DNA of 64,000 bases from Mycobacterium sp. ACS4331. Lineage in GTDB: Bacteria; Actinomycetota; Actinomycetes; Mycobacteriales; Mycobacteriaceae. Of the stretch, positions 1 through 11,431 are shown piece by piece; the stretch's first letter is position 1; every line of letters starts with the position of its first letter. The stretch is taken from contig NZ_LZHW01000048.1 in assembly GCF_001667265.1 (NCBI RefSeq), forward strand, positions 1-64,000, given 5' to 3'. A program made the translations under genes and the position numbers. A model generated the notes under the pieces. The model was not told the DNA's origin. It made no database searches and saw only the letters and a program-made list of their open reading frames with translations.

Positions 1-85
1 GCGTCGGCCCCCACCCGCCCTGAGCGATGGCATTGGGTGCGAACGCGTCCCCGTCGGGCACGAAGTAAGGGGTCATGGTGGCCAC
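1..85 (-). CDS. Thioesterase-like protein, N-terminal fragment (runs off the window)
   Basis: The first 28 codons of a minus-strand gene are visible. Translation from a GTG at 85 gives VATMTPYFVPDGDAF, then an NAIAQGGWGP stretch. This resembles the start of the actinobacterial acyl-CoA thioesterase-like (double hotdog) family, which opens with a TPYF..DG..F.P....GPW pattern. A good ribosome site (GGGAGGAC) lies six bases before the GTG; an ATG three codons further in has none as well placed. Product is inferred from the N-terminus only. Confidence 0.55.
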   Translation of the reverse strand, partial: MATMTPYFVPDGDAFAPNAIAQGGWGPT

Positions 86-116
86 TGCGCAGTCCTCCCG
101 AGTGTTATCGAGGCAC

Positions 117-881
117 TTACAGTAACTGACCCCTGTTCCGGGCCATGACGGCCTCCCGTCGTTGTGCGAGATCGCTGGTGTCCAACTGCTGAGCGCCGGA
201 GATGGCCTTCTCGGCGTCCAGTGCGGGCTCGGTGACCCCGGCCCACCCACGCCGATAGATCTCCTTGAGGGCGGCCATGGTGGGCCCCGGCACATCGGCG
301 ATCTGAGTGGCCAGCTCCAGGGCTCGGGGGAGGAGCCGATCGTGGGGCACCACTTCGGTCACCAGACCGATGCGCTCGGCGCGCTCGGCGTCGACGACCT
401 CGCCGGTCATCGACAGGCGCCGCGCCATACCGGCACCGACTCGCTGCGGAAGCCGGGCGGTCATGCCCCCACCCGGGAGGATGCCCACGCGGGCATGGGT
501 GTCGGCGAACGCCGCTCGCTCGGAGGCGATCAGGAAGTCACAGGCCAGCGCCATCTCCAGGCCCCCAGTGAAGACCGGGCCGTTGACCGCGCCGATGATC
601 GGGGTGGCCATCTCGGCGGGCTTGGCGATGCAGTTGTGCGATGCGAACTTCGCGAAGTACTCCCGTCCGAACTGCTGGGCCTCCTTGAGGTCGACGCCCG
701 CGCAGAACGCGGGGTCGGTGCCGGTGAGGACCACCGCCCGCACCCCGGTGGCCTCGTCGGCGGCCGACATCGCGGCGAAGAGTTCCTCGATCAGAGTGCC
801 GTTGAGCGCGTTTCGGGCCTGCGGGCGATTCAGCGTGAGCACGCGCACGGCGTCGTGATCGGTGATGAGGACGTCAGCCAT
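117..881 (-). CDS. Enoyl-CoA hydratase/isomerase family protein (crotonase fold)
   Basis: A 254-residue crotonase, the usual family length. The CoA/oxyanion-hole segments are seen as CAGVDLKE (about residue 60) and AVNGPVFTGGLEMALACD (about 100), which keeps the first family glutamate in GGLEMAL. The second catalytic glutamate of classical hydratases sits in a PEI/PEV motif just before the LGxxPGxGG loop; here that position reads THARVGILPGGG, so it is absent. A simple syn-hydration of enoyl-CoA is therefore doubtful, and an isomerase, hydrolase or decarboxylase-like activity is possible. It lies just downstream of the deazaflavin oxidoreductase gene, 18 bases away on the same strand. Confidence 0.85.
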   Translation of the reverse strand: MADVLITDHDAVRVLTLNRPQARNALNGTLIEELFAAMSAADEATGVRAVVLTGTDPAFCAGVDLKEAQQFGREYFAKFASHNCIAKPAEMATPIIGAVNGPVFTGGLEMALACDFLIASERAAFADTHARVGILPGGGMTARLPQRVGAGMARRLSMTGEVVDAERAERIGLVTEVVPHDRLLPRALELATQIADVPGPTMAALKEIYRRGWAGVTEPALDAEKAISGAQQLDTSDLAQRREAVMARNRGQLL

Positions 882-899
882 GCATCGACGCTAGCGTAG

Positions 900-1307
900 T
901 CAGATCCGCTGCAACTCGATGACCGGGATGACGCGGTCGGTCTTGGCTTCGTACTCACCGAATCCCGGTGTCTGAGCGACGATTCGGGGGTAGACGGCAT
1001 CGCGCTCGGCGCGCGGGAGTTCGCTGGCCCGCACGTCGTAGTCCTCGGTGCCGATCTCAATGTGCGCCTGCGGGTTGGCGCGCAGGTTGTGCAGCCACGC
1101 CGGGTCGACGTCGGCGCCCGCGTAGGACCCGACGATGAGCAGGCGTCCGTCGAACTCGAACGCCATCACGGGGTTGACGCGCTCCTTCCCGGACTTGGCG
1201 CCGGTGGTGTGCAGCAGCAGCAGTGTCGAGCCTTCGAACGGCCCGCCGACCCTGCCGCCGTTGGCGCGGAACTCGTCGATGATCTGCTGGTTCCAGTTGT
1301 CGGCCAT
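900..1307 (-). CDS. Nitroreductase family deazaflavin (F420)-dependent oxidoreductase
   Basis: A 135-residue protein of the Ddn-like split beta-barrel family, which uses coenzyme F420 in mycobacteria. The family core is visible: GP..GSTLLLLHTTGAKSGKER near residues 23-45, then VNPVMAFEFDGRLLIVGSYAG and a DPAWLHNLRANP segment. The start at 1307 gives MADNWNQQI, matching family N-termini; the open frame continues upstream for 49 codons into nuoN but that part has no family similarity. Substrate unknown; relatives reduce quinones, nitroimidazoles or act in F420-linked redox balance. It follows nuoN by 35 bases on the same strand and may be read through from the nuo operon. Confidence 0.85.
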   Translation of the reverse strand: MADNWNQQIIDEFRANGGRVGGPFEGSTLLLLHTTGAKSGKERVNPVMAFEFDGRLLIVGSYAGADVDPAWLHNLRANPQAHIEIGTEDYDVRASELPRAERDAVYPRIVAQTPGFGEYEAKTDRVIPVIELQRI

Positions 1308-1342
1308 GAAGAGTCCCTTCGGTTCGTTTCCCCCCGACGACC

Positions 1343-2914
1343 TCAGCGTACGAACATCGTGGAGCTGTTCGCCAGGTCCAGCAGGGGCTGCGGCAGTGCA
1401 CCCAATGCCAGGGTGATCGCCGCGGTCAGGGTGACCGTGGCGGTACTGGTCCACCTCGGGCGGATCACCGTCGGGCCGTCGGCGGGCGGGTCGGTGAAGA
1501 ACATCAACACGATCACCCGGACGTAGAAGTAGGCGGCCACCGCGCTGGCGAGGACGCCGACGACCACCAACGGGATGGCCCCGCCTTCACCCGCGGCCTT
1601 GAACACCGCGAACTTGCTGACGAAGCCACTGGTCAACGGTATTCCCGCGAAGGCCAGAAGGAACAGCGAAAACACCGCGCCCACAACCGGAGAGCGTCGG
1701 CCCAGGCCGGCCCAGCGAGCCATGTCGGTCTCCTCGGCGCCGGTCCGGTCACGGACCAGGCTCACCACCGCGAAGGCGCCCAGCGTCGAGAATCCGTACG
1801 CGAACAGGTAGAACAACGTGCCGGACACGCCGCTGTCGGTGAGCGCGATGACGCCGGTGAGAAGGAACCCGGCGTGCGCGACGGCCGAGTACGCCAACAT
1901 GCGCTTGACGTCGGTCTGGCGGATCGCGGTGACGGTGCCCACCACCATGGTCAGGATCGCGATCGCCCACAGCGCGGGTCGCCACTCCCCGCGCATCTCG
2001 GGCACCGCGACATAGAAGAACCGCAGCATCGCGCCGAATGCGGCCACCTTGGTCGCGGCCGCCATGAACCCGGTGATCGGCGTCGGCGCACCCTGGTAGA
2101 CGTCGGGGACCCAGGAGTGGAACGGCACCGCACCGACTTTGAACAGCACGCCGACCGCGACCAGCGCGATGCCGAACAGTGCGAGCGTCGAGGGGCCGTC
2201 CTCAGCGATCGCCGCGCCGATGCCGCTCAGCGAGAACGTACCGGTCGCTCCGTACAGCAGCGCGACGCCGTACAGGAAGAACGCCGACGAGAACGCGCCG
2301 AGGAGAAAGTATTTCAGCGCCGCCTCCTGCGAGAGCAGACGGCGGTGGCGGGCGAGCCCGCACATCAGGTACAGCGGCAGCGACAGCACCTCGAGGGCGA
2401 CGAACATCGTCAGCAGGTCGTCGGAGGCCGGGAAGAGCAGCAGCCCGCCCACGGCGAACATGGTCAGCGGGAAGACCTCGGTCTGCACGATCCCGGCCCG
2501 GGTCGCGAGCTTCTCGGCGACGCTGCCCGCGACCGCCGCGGCCTGAGGGGTGAACGCATCGAGACCGCCCGCGGTCTCCTGTGTTTCGGGTGCGGGCACC
2601 CTTCGTTCGGCGATCAGCAGCACGCCCAGGATCGCGATCAGCAGGATGGTGCCCTGCAGGAACAACGCGGGCGCGTCGACCGCGACGGCGCCGGTCACCG
2701 CGGTGTCGCCCGGCCCGCCGTGCAGGCCCCGGCTCACGGTGATCACCGCGATCAGGGCCGCGGTCAGGCCCCCGAGGCTCAGCAGCAGTTGCGCACCCAG
2801 TCGGCGGCCCCGGGGCAGGAAGGCCTCGGCCAGCACACCGGCCACGGCCACGCCGAACACGATCAGCATGGGTGCCAGTTGGGCGTACTCGACGGACGGC
2901 GCCTGCAGTGTCAC
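1343..2914 (-). CDS. nuoN: NADH-quinone oxidoreductase subunit N
   Basis: Membrane antiporter-like subunit of complex I, 523 residues, with about 14 hydrophobic helices. It carries one of the proton channels that couple NADH oxidation to proton export. Key family sequences include EVLSLPLYLMCGLAR (the conserved glutamate of TM5) and KVGAVPFHSWVPDVYQGAPT (the channel lysine region). The start is set at a GTG (2914) that overlaps the nuoM stop as GTGA and gives [13 protein letters not shown]; the frame is open much further upstream, but that is a shadow inside nuoM. Last gene of the nuo operon. Confidence 0.96.
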   Translation of the reverse strand: MTLQAPSVEYAQLAPMLIVFGVAVAGVLAEAFLPRGRRLGAQLLLSLGGLTAALIAVITVSRGLHGGPGDTAVTGAVAVDAPALFLQGTILLIAILGVLLIAERRVPAPETQETAGGLDAFTPQAAAVAGSVAEKLATRAGIVQTEVFPLTMFAVGGLLLFPASDDLLTMFVALEVLSLPLYLMCGLARHRRLLSQEAALKYFLLGAFSSAFFLYGVALLYGATGTFSLSGIGAAIAEDGPSTLALFGIALVAVGVLFKVGAVPFHSWVPDVYQGAPTPITGFMAAATKVAAFGAMLRFFYVAVPEMRGEWRPALWAIAILTMVVGTVTAIRQTDVKRMLAYSAVAHAGFLLTGVIALTDSGVSGTLFYLFAYGFSTLGAFAVVSLVRDRTGAEETDMARWAGLGRRSPVVGAVFSLFLLAFAGIPLTSGFVSKFAVFKAAGEGGAIPLVVVGVLASAVAAYFYVRVIVLMFFTDPPADGPTVIRPRWTSTATVTLTAAITLALGALPQPLLDLANSSTMFVR

Positions 2915-4470
2915 TTCCCCGGTCCTTCCGCGACGGCCGGCCCGGGGTCGGTCTGGCCGATGGTGGTCAGCGTGTGCTCGACGGCCGGATTGATCACATC
3001 CAACGCGGGTTTGGGATAGATCCCCAGCACCAGCAGCAGCGCCACCAGGGGTGCGACCACCGCGAGCTCCCGCCGGTGCAGATCGCGAAGCTTCTCGTTG
3101 CCGGGCGTCACCGGCCCGGTCATCATCCGCTGGTACATCCACAGCACGTAGACGGCCGACAGCACCAGTGCGGTGGCGGCGAACACCGCGAGTACCGGGT
3201 AGCGCGTGAATGTTCCTATCAGCACAAGGAATTCGCTGATGAACGGCGCCAGACCCGGCAGCGAGAGCGTGGCCAGGCCGGCCACCAGGAAGGTGCCGGC
3301 CAGCACCGGGGCCACACTCTGCACCCCGCCGTAGTCGGCGATCATCCGGGTTCCCCTGCGCGACACCAGGAATCCGGCGATGAGGAAGAGCGCGGCCGTC
3401 GAGATGCCATGGTTGACCATGTACAGCGTCGACCCGGACTGGCCCTGGCTGGTCATCACGAAAATGCCCAGGATGATGAACCCGAAGTGGGAGATCGACG
3501 TGTAGGCGATCAGGCGCATGACATCGGTCTGTCCGATCGCCACGATCGCACCGTAGACGATGCCGATCACCGCGAGCGTGATGATCACGGGACGGAACAG
3601 CGTGGCCGAGTCGGGGAACAGCGGCAGGCAGTAGCGCAGCATGCCGAACGTGCCGACCTTGTCGACGACGGCCATCATCAGCACGGCCGTGGCCGGCGTC
3701 GATTCGACCGCGGCATCCGGCAGCCACCGGTGGAACGGCCACAGCGGTGCCTTGACGGCGAAGGCGAACATGAAGCCGAGGAACAGCGCGTGCATGATCG
3801 CGGGGTTGACCGCGAGCTCACCGTCGGCAACCGCGGTGACGATGGCCCGGAAGTCGAAGGTGCCACCGCCGAGACCGCCCGCGGTCACCACGTACAGGCC
3901 GATCACAGCGGCGAGCATCACCAGACCGCCGAAGAGGTTGTACAGCAGGAACTTCACGGCCGCGCGCGACCGGCCCGCGCCCGCGCCGAAGCCTCCGATC
4001 AGGAAGTACATCGGGATCAGCATGGCCTCGAAGAACACGTAGAACAGCAGCACGTCCAGGGCGACCAGCGAGATCAGCACCATGCCCTCGACGGCCAGGA
4101 TCAGCGCGACGTAGGCGTGCGGGGCGCGCCCGGACAGCGCGGTCGCATCGGGCGTGTCGTGCCACCCCGCGATCAGCAGCAGGGGCACCAGGACCGCCGT
4201 CAGCACCACCAGTGCCAGCGCGATGCCGTCCAGGCCCAGGATGTATCCGGTGCCGAACGACGGGATCCAGGGATGGTCCTCGATGAACTGATACTGCGCG
4301 CCGCCGGTGTCGAAGCGCACGGCCAGCAGCAGTGCCACGGCCAGCACCGCGATGGACACCGCGACAGCGGCGTACTTCGCGATGTGCCGTGCCGCCGCGG
4401 GCAGCAGGATGATGACCGCCGCGCCGACCATCGGAATGGCCCACAGCACCGTCAACCAGGGCACGTTCAC
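2911..4470 (-). CDS. nuoM: NADH-quinone oxidoreductase subunit M
   Basis: A 519-residue polytopic proton-translocating subunit of complex I. It contains the family segments [20 protein letters not shown] (conserved glutamate in TM5) and [20 protein letters not shown] (channel lysine, loop to TM8). I chose the GTG at 4470, which overlaps the nuoL TGA as GTGA, in keeping with the other junctions of the operon; an in-frame GTG at 4488 would add six residues. Membrane protein, inner part of the proton-pumping arm. Confidence 0.96.
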   Translation of the reverse strand: MNVPWLTVLWAIPMVGAAVIILLPAAARHIAKYAAVAVSIAVLAVALLLAVRFDTGGAQYQFIEDHPWIPSFGTGYILGLDGIALALVVLTAVLVPLLLIAGWHDTPDATALSGRAPHAYVALILAVEGMVLISLVALDVLLFYVFFEAMLIPMYFLIGGFGAGAGRSRAAVKFLLYNLFGGLVMLAAVIGLYVVTAGGLGGGTFDFRAIVTAVADGELAVNPAIMHALFLGFMFAFAVKAPLWPFHRWLPDAAVESTPATAVLMMAVVDKVGTFGMLRYCLPLFPDSATLFRPVIITLAVIGIVYGAIVAIGQTDVMRLIAYTSISHFGFIILGIFVMTSQGQSGSTLYMVNHGISTAALFLIAGFLVSRRGTRMIADYGGVQSVAPVLAGTFLVAGLATLSLPGLAPFISEFLVLIGTFTRYPVLAVFAATALVLSAVYVLWMYQRMMTGPVTPGNEKLRDLHRRELAVVAPLVALLLVLGIYPKPALDVINPAVEHTLTTIGQTDPGPAVAEGPGK

Positions 4471-6344
4471 CACACGCTCACCACCCACATCAGGCCGATG
4501 ACCAACGCGGCACCGGCGAGCATCGAGAGTGCGTACGAGCGCGCGAATCCGGTCTGCAGGCGCCGCAGTCCGTCGGACGTGCGCCCGACGAGTGCGGCCA
4601 GGCCGGTGGAGACGCCTTCGACGCCCCTGTCGTCGACCACGACGAGATCCCGGGTGAGTTGCGCGCCGGGCCGCATGAACACGGCCTCGTTGAGCGCGTC
4701 GCCGTACAGGTCCCGCCGAGCGGCCACGGTCAGCGCCGACACCTCCTCGGGCGCCACCTCGGCCACAGCGCGCGTCGCGTACATGCGGTAGGCGACACCG
4801 ACACCCACGGCGACCACCGACAGGGTGATGACCGTCATGACCCAGACAGGGACGACGTGGTGGGCCTCATGGCTGCCGACCACGGGTTCCAACCAGTGCG
4901 CCAGACGACCGCCGAGGGCCAGAAGCGCTCCGGCCCCGATCGACCCGAGGGCCAACACGACCATCGACAGTGTCATGACCGGCGGCGACTCATGCGGGTG
5001 GGTGTCCGGCGCCCAGCGCCGCTCGCCGAAGAATGTCATCAGCATGACCCGGGTCATGTAGAAGGCCGTGATGCCGGCACCCAGCAGCGCCGCGCCGCCC
5101 AGCAGCCAGCCGCGCAGTCCGCCTGCGGCGAAGGCGGTCTCGATGATGGCGTCCTTGGAGAAGAAGCCGGCGAACGGCGGTACGCCGATGATCGCGAGGT
5201 AGCCGAGGCCGAAGGTGACGAACGTGACGGGCATCAGCGACCTCAACCCGCCGTACCGGCGCATGTCGGTCTCGTCGTTCATCCCGTGCATCACCGAACC
5301 GGCGCCGAGGAACAGGCCCGCCTTGAAGAAGCCGTGGGTCAGCAGATGCATGATCGCCACCGCATAGCCCGCCGGACCCAGGCCCGCGGCCAGCACCATA
5401 TAGCCGATCTGGGACATGGTCGAGGCGGCCAGCGCCTTCTTGATGTCGTCCTTCGCGCACCCGATCACCGCGCCGAACAGCAGGGTGATCGCACCCACGA
5501 TCACGACGCCGGTCTGGGCCGCGGGAGCCAGGTCGAACACCGGACCGGAGCGCACGATGAGGTACACGCCCGCGGTCACCATGGTGGCCGCATGGATGAG
5601 CGCCGACACCGGAGTCGGGCCCTCCATGGCGTCCCCGAGCCAGGACTGCAGGGGCACCTGGGCACTCTTTCCGCACGCCGCGAGCAGCAGCAGCAGTCCG
5701 ATCGCGGTCAACGTGCCGGTCGAGGCCTGCGGGGCCGCACCGAACACGCCTGTGTAGGAGACGGTTCCGAAACCGGCGAACATCACCATGAGCGCCACCG
5801 CCAGGCCGATGTCGCCGACACGGTTGACCACGAAGGCCTTCTTGGCCGCGGTCGCCGCGCTGGGCTTGTGCTGCCAGAAACCGATCAGCAGGTACGACGC
5901 CAGGCCGACGCCCTCCCACCCGACGTAGAGGCCCAGGTAGTTGTCGGCCAGCACCAGCAGCAGCATCGCCGCCACGAACAGGTTCAGGTAGGCGAAGAAC
6001 CTTCTGCGCCCGGGATCGTGCGCCATGTAGCCGATCGAGTACAGGTGGATCAGCGCACCCACGCCGGTGATCAGCAGCACGAAGCACACCGACAGCGCAT
6101 CCATGCGCAGACCGAAGTCCACCTGCAACTGCGCCACCGGCACCCACGAGAACAACCGTTCGTCCACGACCCGGTCCTGCGGTGCGCGTCCCAGCAGATC
6201 GGCGAAAAGCACCGCGCCCCAGACGAAGGAGGCGAGCACGGTGGCGCAGCCCAGCAGGTGTCCCCACGCGTTGGTCCGGCGGCCACCGATCAGCAGCACC
6301 ACGGCGCCGGCAAGGGGCAGCGCGATCAGCGGCAGGATCGTCAT
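4467..6344 (-). CDS. nuoL: NADH-quinone oxidoreductase subunit L
   Basis: A 625-residue polytopic subunit at the distal end of the membrane arm, the usual length for actinobacterial NuoL, with about 16 helices. Recognised by [16 protein letters not shown] (conserved TM5 glutamate), [20 protein letters not shown] (channel lysine) and [20 protein letters not shown] (second lysine). The long amphipathic lateral helix expected near the C-terminus is consistent with the [20 protein letters not shown] stretch. The ATG overlaps the nuoK stop by one base. Confidence 0.97.
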   Translation of the reverse strand: MTILPLIALPLAGAVVLLIGGRRTNAWGHLLGCATVLASFVWGAVLFADLLGRAPQDRVVDERLFSWVPVAQLQVDFGLRMDALSVCFVLLITGVGALIHLYSIGYMAHDPGRRRFFAYLNLFVAAMLLLVLADNYLGLYVGWEGVGLASYLLIGFWQHKPSAATAAKKAFVVNRVGDIGLAVALMVMFAGFGTVSYTGVFGAAPQASTGTLTAIGLLLLLAACGKSAQVPLQSWLGDAMEGPTPVSALIHAATMVTAGVYLIVRSGPVFDLAPAAQTGVVIVGAITLLFGAVIGCAKDDIKKALAASTMSQIGYMVLAAGLGPAGYAVAIMHLLTHGFFKAGLFLGAGSVMHGMNDETDMRRYGGLRSLMPVTFVTFGLGYLAIIGVPPFAGFFSKDAIIETAFAAGGLRGWLLGGAALLGAGITAFYMTRVMLMTFFGERRWAPDTHPHESPPVMTLSMVVLALGSIGAGALLALGGRLAHWLEPVVGSHEAHHVVPVWVMTVITLSVVAVGVGVAYRMYATRAVAEVAPEEVSALTVAARRDLYGDALNEAVFMRPGAQLTRDLVVVDDRGVEGVSTGLAALVGRTSDGLRRLQTGFARSYALSMLAGAALVIGLMWVVSVW

Positions 6345-6643
6345 CAGTGCCTCAGCAGATGCGCGTCGTCGACGTTGGCCGTCTGGCGGGTGCGGTAGAT
6401 GGTCATGATGATCGCCAGGCCCACCACCACCTCACACGCGGCGACCACCATGGTGAAGAACGCCACCACCTGACCGTCGAGGTGACCGTGCATCCGGGAG
6501 AAGGACACGAACGCGAGGTTGCAGGCGTTGAGCATGAGTTCGACGCACATGAACATCACGATGGCGTTGCGGCGCAGCAGCACTCCGGACGCGCCGATCG
6601 TGAACAGCAGTGCCGAGAGATGCAGGTAGTTATCGGGATTCAT
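6344..6643 (-). CDS. nuoK: NADH-quinone oxidoreductase subunit K
   Basis: A 99-residue three-helix membrane subunit, the standard NuoK size. The two glutamates of the central proton path are visible in [16 protein letters not shown] and [15 protein letters not shown]. The start [14 protein letters not shown] at 6643 is chosen because everything upstream in frame lies inside nuoJ and is unrelated. It overlaps nuoJ by 14 bases and nuoL by one, so translation is probably coupled. Confidence 0.96.
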   Translation of the reverse strand: MNPDNYLHLSALLFTIGASGVLLRRNAIVMFMCVELMLNACNLAFVSFSRMHGHLDGQVVAFFTMVVAACEVVVGLAIIMTIYRTRQTANVDDAHLLRH

Positions 6644-7346
6644 CCACCCCGCCCTCCTCGAATCCTCGCCGCACCAGGATGCTGCTGACCGACACCGTGG
6701 CCTCCGATCCGTCGGGAAGTCGGGCCGGCACATCGACCGCGTTGTGCCGCGCGTACACGCCGGAACTGGTCCAGGTGGTTGGGTGGCCCAGGCCGCGGAA
6801 GCGCTCCTGGGACAGTTCGCGCTGAGTCTTGCGGCGCTCGAAGCGTTCTCGGTGCGTCAGCACCATCGCCCCCAGTGCCGCGGTGATCAGCAGGGCGCTG
6901 GTGAGTTCGAACGCCCACAGGTACTTGACGAAGATCAACGCCGCCAACCCCTGGACATTGCCGCCGGCGTTGGCCTCTGCCAATCCGGTCCATCCGGTCG
7001 TGGAGACGGTCCCGACTCCGGCGATCAGCAGGAGCCCGAAGCCGAGGCCGGCGATGACCGCGGCGATGCGCTGGCCGCGCAGGGTCTCGGTCAACGACTC
7101 CGAGGAGTCGACGCCGATCAGCATGAGCACGAACAGGAACAGCATCATCACCGCACCGGTGTAGACGACCACCTGAACGATGCCGAGGAACAGTGCGTCC
7201 TGCGCGACGTAGAGGGCCGCGAGGCTGATCATCGTGGTGGCCAGGAAGATCGCCGAGTAGACGGCCTTGGGCGCGGCGACCACACCGACCGCGCCGGCCA
7301 CCGCGATGGCGGACAGCACCCAGAACGCGACGGCCTCGGCGGTCAT
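6630..7346 (-). CDS. nuoJ: NADH-quinone oxidoreductase subunit J
   Basis: A 238-residue membrane subunit with five hydrophobic segments in the first 170 residues, including the family signature [20 protein letters not shown], whose helix bends during turnover in known complex I structures. The C-terminal 60 residues ([15 protein letters not shown] onward) form a hydrophilic tail typical of mycobacterial NuoJ. The ATG overlaps the nuoI stop as ATGA. Confidence 0.96.
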   Translation of the reverse strand: MTAEAVAFWVLSAIAVAGAVGVVAAPKAVYSAIFLATTMISLAALYVAQDALFLGIVQVVVYTGAVMMLFLFVLMLIGVDSSESLTETLRGQRIAAVIAGLGFGLLLIAGVGTVSTTGWTGLAEANAGGNVQGLAALIFVKYLWAFELTSALLITAALGAMVLTHRERFERRKTQRELSQERFRGLGHPTTWTSSGVYARHNAVDVPARLPDGSEATVSVSSILVRRGFEEGGVDESR

Positions 7347-7858
7347 CGCGTGACCCCACTGACCCTGCCGAGGTAGTAGTCGTCGTCGGTCGTGCCCTCG
7401 GCCATCGCGTGCGGCGGGGGCGTCATTCCCGGCTGCAGGGGGGCCAGCAGTCTGTCCTTGCCGTAGATCAGATCTGACCGGTTGTCGTCGGCCATCTCGT
7501 AGTCGTTGGTCATGGTCAGTGCCCGGGTGGGGCAGGCCTCGATGCACAGCCCGCACCCGATGCAGCGCAGATAGTTGATCTGGTAGACCCGGCCGTACCG
7601 CTCACCGGGCGAGAAGCGTTCGGATTCGGTGTTGTCCGCGCCTTCGACGTAGATCGCGTCGGCTGGACACGCCCAGGCGCAGAGTTCGCAACCGATGCAC
7701 TTCTCGAGCCCGTCGGCATACCGATTCAGTTGGTGGCGACCGTGATACCGAGCCTGCGTGGGCTCCTTGTGGTCGGGATACTGCTCGGTGATCGGCTTCT
7801 TGAACATCGTCGAGAAGGTCACACCGAAACCTGCGATGGCGTCGAGGAGTCTAGACAC
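7343..7858 (-). CDS. nuoI: NADH-quinone oxidoreductase subunit I (two 4Fe-4S clusters)
   Basis: A 171-residue ferredoxin-like subunit that passes electrons through clusters N6a and N6b towards NuoB. Both CxxCxxCxxxCP motifs are complete: [12 protein letters not shown] (Cys 54, 57, 60, 64) and [12 protein letters not shown] (Cys 99, 102, 105, 109). The start is a GTG at 7858 overlapping the nuoH stop by eight bases, giving [15 protein letters not shown]; the longer open frame lies in nuoH. Confidence 0.97.
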   Translation of the reverse strand: MSRLLDAIAGFGVTFSTMFKKPITEQYPDHKEPTQARYHGRHQLNRYADGLEKCIGCELCAWACPADAIYVEGADNTESERFSPGERYGRVYQINYLRCIGCGLCIEACPTRALTMTNDYEMADDNRSDLIYGKDRLLAPLQPGMTPPPHAMAEGTTDDDYYLGRVSGVTR

Positions 7859-9077
7859 GGGCGTTCTCCTTGCTGGGAATCGGTGGGACGGGGAACGCGC
7901 CGCCGTCATCGGGCAGGGGCGGCGCCGCCGCCTGGCGCCGGCGCCGTCGGCGGGCATTCCAGACTCCGGCGCCGACGAGAAGGGCCAGTGTGAAGGCGCC
8001 GTAGATGACGACGGTCACCCAGGGTTCCGCGCCCGTGGACCGCAGGTTCTTGGCGACGGCGACGGTGAGGATCCAGGCCAGCGACAACGGGATCAGCAGT
8101 TTCCACCCGAGGGCCATGAACTGGTCGTACCGCATCCGCGGCAGCGTCGCGCGCAGCCAGAAGTAGAGGAACAGGAACGTCCACACCTTGGCCACGAACC
8201 AGATGAGCGGCCACCAGCCGGAATTCGCGCCGTCGATGAGGCTGATCGGCCAGGGCGCGTGCCAGCCGCCCAGGAACATCGTCGCAGCCAGGGCCGAGAC
8301 CGTGGTCATGTTGATGTACTCGGCGAGCATGAACATCGCGAACTTCAGCGACGAGTATTCGGTGTGGAAGCCTCCGACCAGTTCTCCCTCGGCCTCGGGG
8401 AGGTCGAACGGCGCCCGGTTCGTCTCACCGACCATGGCCGTCACGTACACCAGGAACGACGGCAGCAGCAGGAACACGTACCACGTATGGTTCTGGGCGG
8501 CAACGATTCCCGAGGTGGACATGGTTCCCGCGTAGAGGAAGACCGCGGCGAACGACAACGCCATCGCGATCTCATAGCTGATCACCTGCGCGCTGGACCG
8601 CAGCCCACCGAGGAGGGGATAGGTTGATCCGGATGCCCAGCCGGCCAGGACGATTCCGTACACGCCGATCGAGGTGACCGCGAGCACATAGAGCACGGCC
8701 ACCGGAAGGTCGGTCAGCTGCAGCGGGGTCTGATGCCCGAACACCGACACCACCGGACCCAGCGGGATCACCGCGAAGGCCATGATGGCCGGGATCACCG
8801 CGATGATCGGTGCCAACAGATAGATCGGTTTGTCGACTCCGGCCGGAATGAGGCCCTCTTTGAGGGCGAGCTTGACGCCGTCGGCCAGGGACTGCAGCAG
8901 CCCGGCGGGCCCGACCCGGTTGGGGCCGAACCGCATCTGCATGCGGCCCAGAATCTTTCGTTCGATGAGAATCGCGACGAGCACGGTCAACACCAGGAAG
9001 CCGAAGATCGCCACGGCTTTGATGAGCGAGAGCCACCACGGGTCATGGCCGAAGATCTGCGGGTCCGGATGGGTCAC
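7851..9077 (-). CDS. nuoH: NADH-quinone oxidoreductase subunit H
   Basis: A 408-residue membrane subunit that forms the quinone-binding entry with NuoB and NuoD. Family motifs seen: [31 protein letters not shown], and [20 protein letters not shown] with its conserved acidic residues. Eight or nine helices. The C-terminus carries an arginine-rich tail ([14 protein letters not shown]), frequent in actinobacterial NuoH. GTG start overlaps nuoG stop as GTGA. Confidence 0.97.
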   Translation of the reverse strand: MTHPDPQIFGHDPWWLSLIKAVAIFGFLVLTVLVAILIERKILGRMQMRFGPNRVGPAGLLQSLADGVKLALKEGLIPAGVDKPIYLLAPIIAVIPAIMAFAVIPLGPVVSVFGHQTPLQLTDLPVAVLYVLAVTSIGVYGIVLAGWASGSTYPLLGGLRSSAQVISYEIAMALSFAAVFLYAGTMSTSGIVAAQNHTWYVFLLLPSFLVYVTAMVGETNRAPFDLPEAEGELVGGFHTEYSSLKFAMFMLAEYINMTTVSALAATMFLGGWHAPWPISLIDGANSGWWPLIWFVAKVWTFLFLYFWLRATLPRMRYDQFMALGWKLLIPLSLAWILTVAVAKNLRSTGAEPWVTVVIYGAFTLALLVGAGVWNARRRRRRQAAAPPLPDDGGAFPVPPIPSKENARV

Positions 9078-11431
9078 GCCGCACCTCCGCGCTCGATGCG
9101 CACCACCTCGCCGACGCCGACGCCCAGTTGTGCGTACAGCGCGCTGCCGGGGGAGTTCATCGGTACCCACACCACCCGGTCCGGCATCTCGGTGACGATC
9201 AGCGGCAGCGTGAGCACGCCGCGCGCGGAGCGTAAGGTGACCAGTTCTGAGTCGTCGACCCCGATCTCGGCCGCGGTGGCCGCCGACAGTCGCGCCTGGG
9301 GTGCTCGCGCGGTACCCGCCAGATGTGGTTCACCGTCCTGAAGTCGCCCCGCGTCGAGCAGCAGTCGCCAACTCGCCAGGACGGCTTCACCCGGGCCGGC
9401 GGAGACCGGACGGGAGGGATGGTTCGGGTCGGGAGCCGCCGGACCGTTCCACGGCGCCATCGCGCCATCCCGCAGGCCCAGGTCGACGCCGTGTTCGTCG
9501 GCCAGGGTCTGCAGCACCCGCGCATCCGGGGCCGCGTTGCTGGGCAGCGCCGCGCCGAACGGTCGACGACGTCCCTCCCAGTTCAGGAATGTTCCCGCCT
9601 TCTCGCTGACCGGCGCCACGGGGAACACCACGTCGGCGAGTTCGGTGACGGCGCTGTGCCGCACTTCGAGGCTCACGACGAAGCGTGCCGCGGCCACGGC
9701 GGCCCGTGCCGCATCCGGGTCGGGCAGGTCGGTCAGCTCGACGCCGCCGATCAGCAGCGCGTCGAGGTCGCCGGCCATGGCGGCGGCCAGGATCGCGGCG
9801 GTGTCCCGGCCGGGGACTGCGGGCAGGTCGGCCACGTTCCAGGCCGCCGCGGTCTCGGCGCGGGCTGTGGCGTCGGTGACGGGCCGCCCGCCGGGCAGCA
9901 GATTGGGCAGGCATCCGGCGTCGAGGGCGCCGCGTTCACCGGCGCGCCGCGGGATCCAGGCCAGTCGTGCGCCGGTCCGGTCGGCCAACCGGGCCGCCGC
10001 GGACAGTGCACCGGCGCTGGCAGCCAGGCGCTCGCCGACGAGGATGATCGCGGTGGGCGGCAGGTCCGCGCTCAGGGCGTCGAGGGCGTCGGCTTCGCCG
10101 CCCGGAGGTGACATCACCAGGTGGGCGTTGAGCTTGGTCAACCCCCGGGTCGCGTATGGTGCGACGGCCGTGACCGCCAGCCCGCTGCGCCGGACCGCCT
10201 TGCGCAGCCGCAGGAACACGATGGGTGACTCCTCTTCGGGGTCGAACCCGGCCAGCACCACCGCGGGGGCGTTCTCGAGGTCGGAGTAGGTCACCGTCAT
10301 GACCCGGCCCGCGACCCGGGCGGCCAGGAATTCGGCCTCCTCGGCCGAATGCGCTCGGGCCCGCATGTCGATGTCGTTGGTGTTCAGCACGATTCGGGCG
10401 AACCTGCTGTAGCCGTCGGCATCCTCGGCGGTCACCCGGCCGCCCACCAGCACGCCGGCGCGTCCCGCGGCCGCCGACAGTCTGGCGGCCGTCAGATGCA
10501 CGGCCTCCGACCACGACGCGGGTCGCAGCGCGCCGTCGGCATCGCGGATCAGCGGCGTGTGGATCCGGTCACGGGTGTCGGCGTAGGTGAAGGCCCAGCG
10601 TCCCTTGTCACAGTTCCACTCCTCGTTGACCTCGGGGTCGTCACCGGCCAGACGGCGCAGCACCTTGCCGCGGCGGTGATCGGTGCGTTGCGCACATCCG
10701 GAGGCGCAGTGCTCACACACACTGGGCACCGACACCAGGTCGAAGGGGCGGGCTCGGAACCGGTAGGCGGTGCCGGTGAGCGCACCCACCGGGCAGATCT
10801 GCACGGTGTTGCCGGAGAAGTAGGAGTCGAACGCCTCACCCGGCGCGATGCCGACCTGTTGCAGCGCACCGCGCTCGAGCAGTTCGATGAACGGGTCGCC
10901 GGCGATCTGGTTGGAGAACCGGGTGCACCGGGCGCACAGCACACACCGTTCGCGGTCCAGCAGGACCTGGGCGGAGAGGTTGATGGGTTTGGGGAACGTT
11001 CGTTTGACGTCGGTGAAGCGGGTCTCCGCACGACCGTTGGACATCGCCTGGTTCTGCAGCGGGCACTCACCGCCCTTGTCGCACACCGGACAGTCGAGCG
11101 GATGGTTGATCAGCAGCAATTCCATCACGCCGCGCTGGGCCTTGTCGGCCGCGGCGCTGCTGTGCTGGGTGCGCACCACCATGTCCGGTGCGACGGCCGT
11201 GGTGCAGGACGCCATCGGTTTGCGCTGTCCCTCCACCTCGACCAGGCACTGGCGGCACGCGCCGACGGGGTCGAGCAGCGGATGATCGCAGAACCGGGGA
11301 ATCTGAATGCCCATCAACTCCGCGGCGCGGATCACCAGAGTCCCCTTGGGGACCGTGATCTCGTGGTCGTCGATGGTCAGGGTGACCAGTTCCACCGGGG
11401 GAGCGTCGTGGCTGTGCTCGGCGAGCGTCAT
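9074..11431 (-). CDS. nuoG: NADH-quinone oxidoreductase subunit G
   Basis: A 785-residue Fe-S subunit of the matrix arm. Cysteines for N1b are at 48, 59, 62 and 76; the His110 (NHP) with Cys 114, 117 and 123 binds N5; Cys 163, 166, 169 and 213 bind N4; and CEHCASGC with Cys274 would bind the off-path N7 cluster found only in some bacteria. The rest is a degenerate molybdopterin-oxidoreductase-like domain ending in a formate-dehydrogenase-type C-terminal barrel ([19 protein letters not shown]). ATG overlaps the nuoF stop. Confidence 0.97.
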   Translation of the reverse strand: MTLAEHSHDAPPVELVTLTIDDHEITVPKGTLVIRAAELMGIQIPRFCDHPLLDPVGACRQCLVEVEGQRKPMASCTTAVAPDMVVRTQHSSAAADKAQRGVMELLLINHPLDCPVCDKGGECPLQNQAMSNGRAETRFTDVKRTFPKPINLSAQVLLDRERCVLCARCTRFSNQIAGDPFIELLERGALQQVGIAPGEAFDSYFSGNTVQICPVGALTGTAYRFRARPFDLVSVPSVCEHCASGCAQRTDHRRGKVLRRLAGDDPEVNEEWNCDKGRWAFTYADTRDRIHTPLIRDADGALRPASWSEAVHLTAARLSAAAGRAGVLVGGRVTAEDADGYSRFARIVLNTNDIDMRARAHSAEEAEFLAARVAGRVMTVTYSDLENAPAVVLAGFDPEEESPIVFLRLRKAVRRSGLAVTAVAPYATRGLTKLNAHLVMSPPGGEADALDALSADLPPTAIILVGERLAASAGALSAAARLADRTGARLAWIPRRAGERGALDAGCLPNLLPGGRPVTDATARAETAAAWNVADLPAVPGRDTAAILAAAMAGDLDALLIGGVELTDLPDPDAARAAVAAARFVVSLEVRHSAVTELADVVFPVAPVSEKAGTFLNWEGRRRPFGAALPSNAAPDARVLQTLADEHGVDLGLRDGAMAPWNGPAAPDPNHPSRPVSAGPGEAVLASWRLLLDAGRLQDGEPHLAGTARAPQARLSAATAAEIGVDDSELVTLRSARGVLTLPLIVTEMPDRVVWVPMNSPGSALYAQLGVGVGEVVRIERGGAA

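Noticed and set aside
1343..3742. NuoN annotated with a start at 3742 (799 residues)
   Set aside because: The extra N-terminal 276 residues are an out-of-frame reading of nuoM; the GTGA overlap at 2914 gives the normal NuoN length.
2872..4791. 639-residue open frame on the plus strand across nuoM and nuoL
   Set aside because: Antisense to conserved complex I genes; low-complexity shadow frame.
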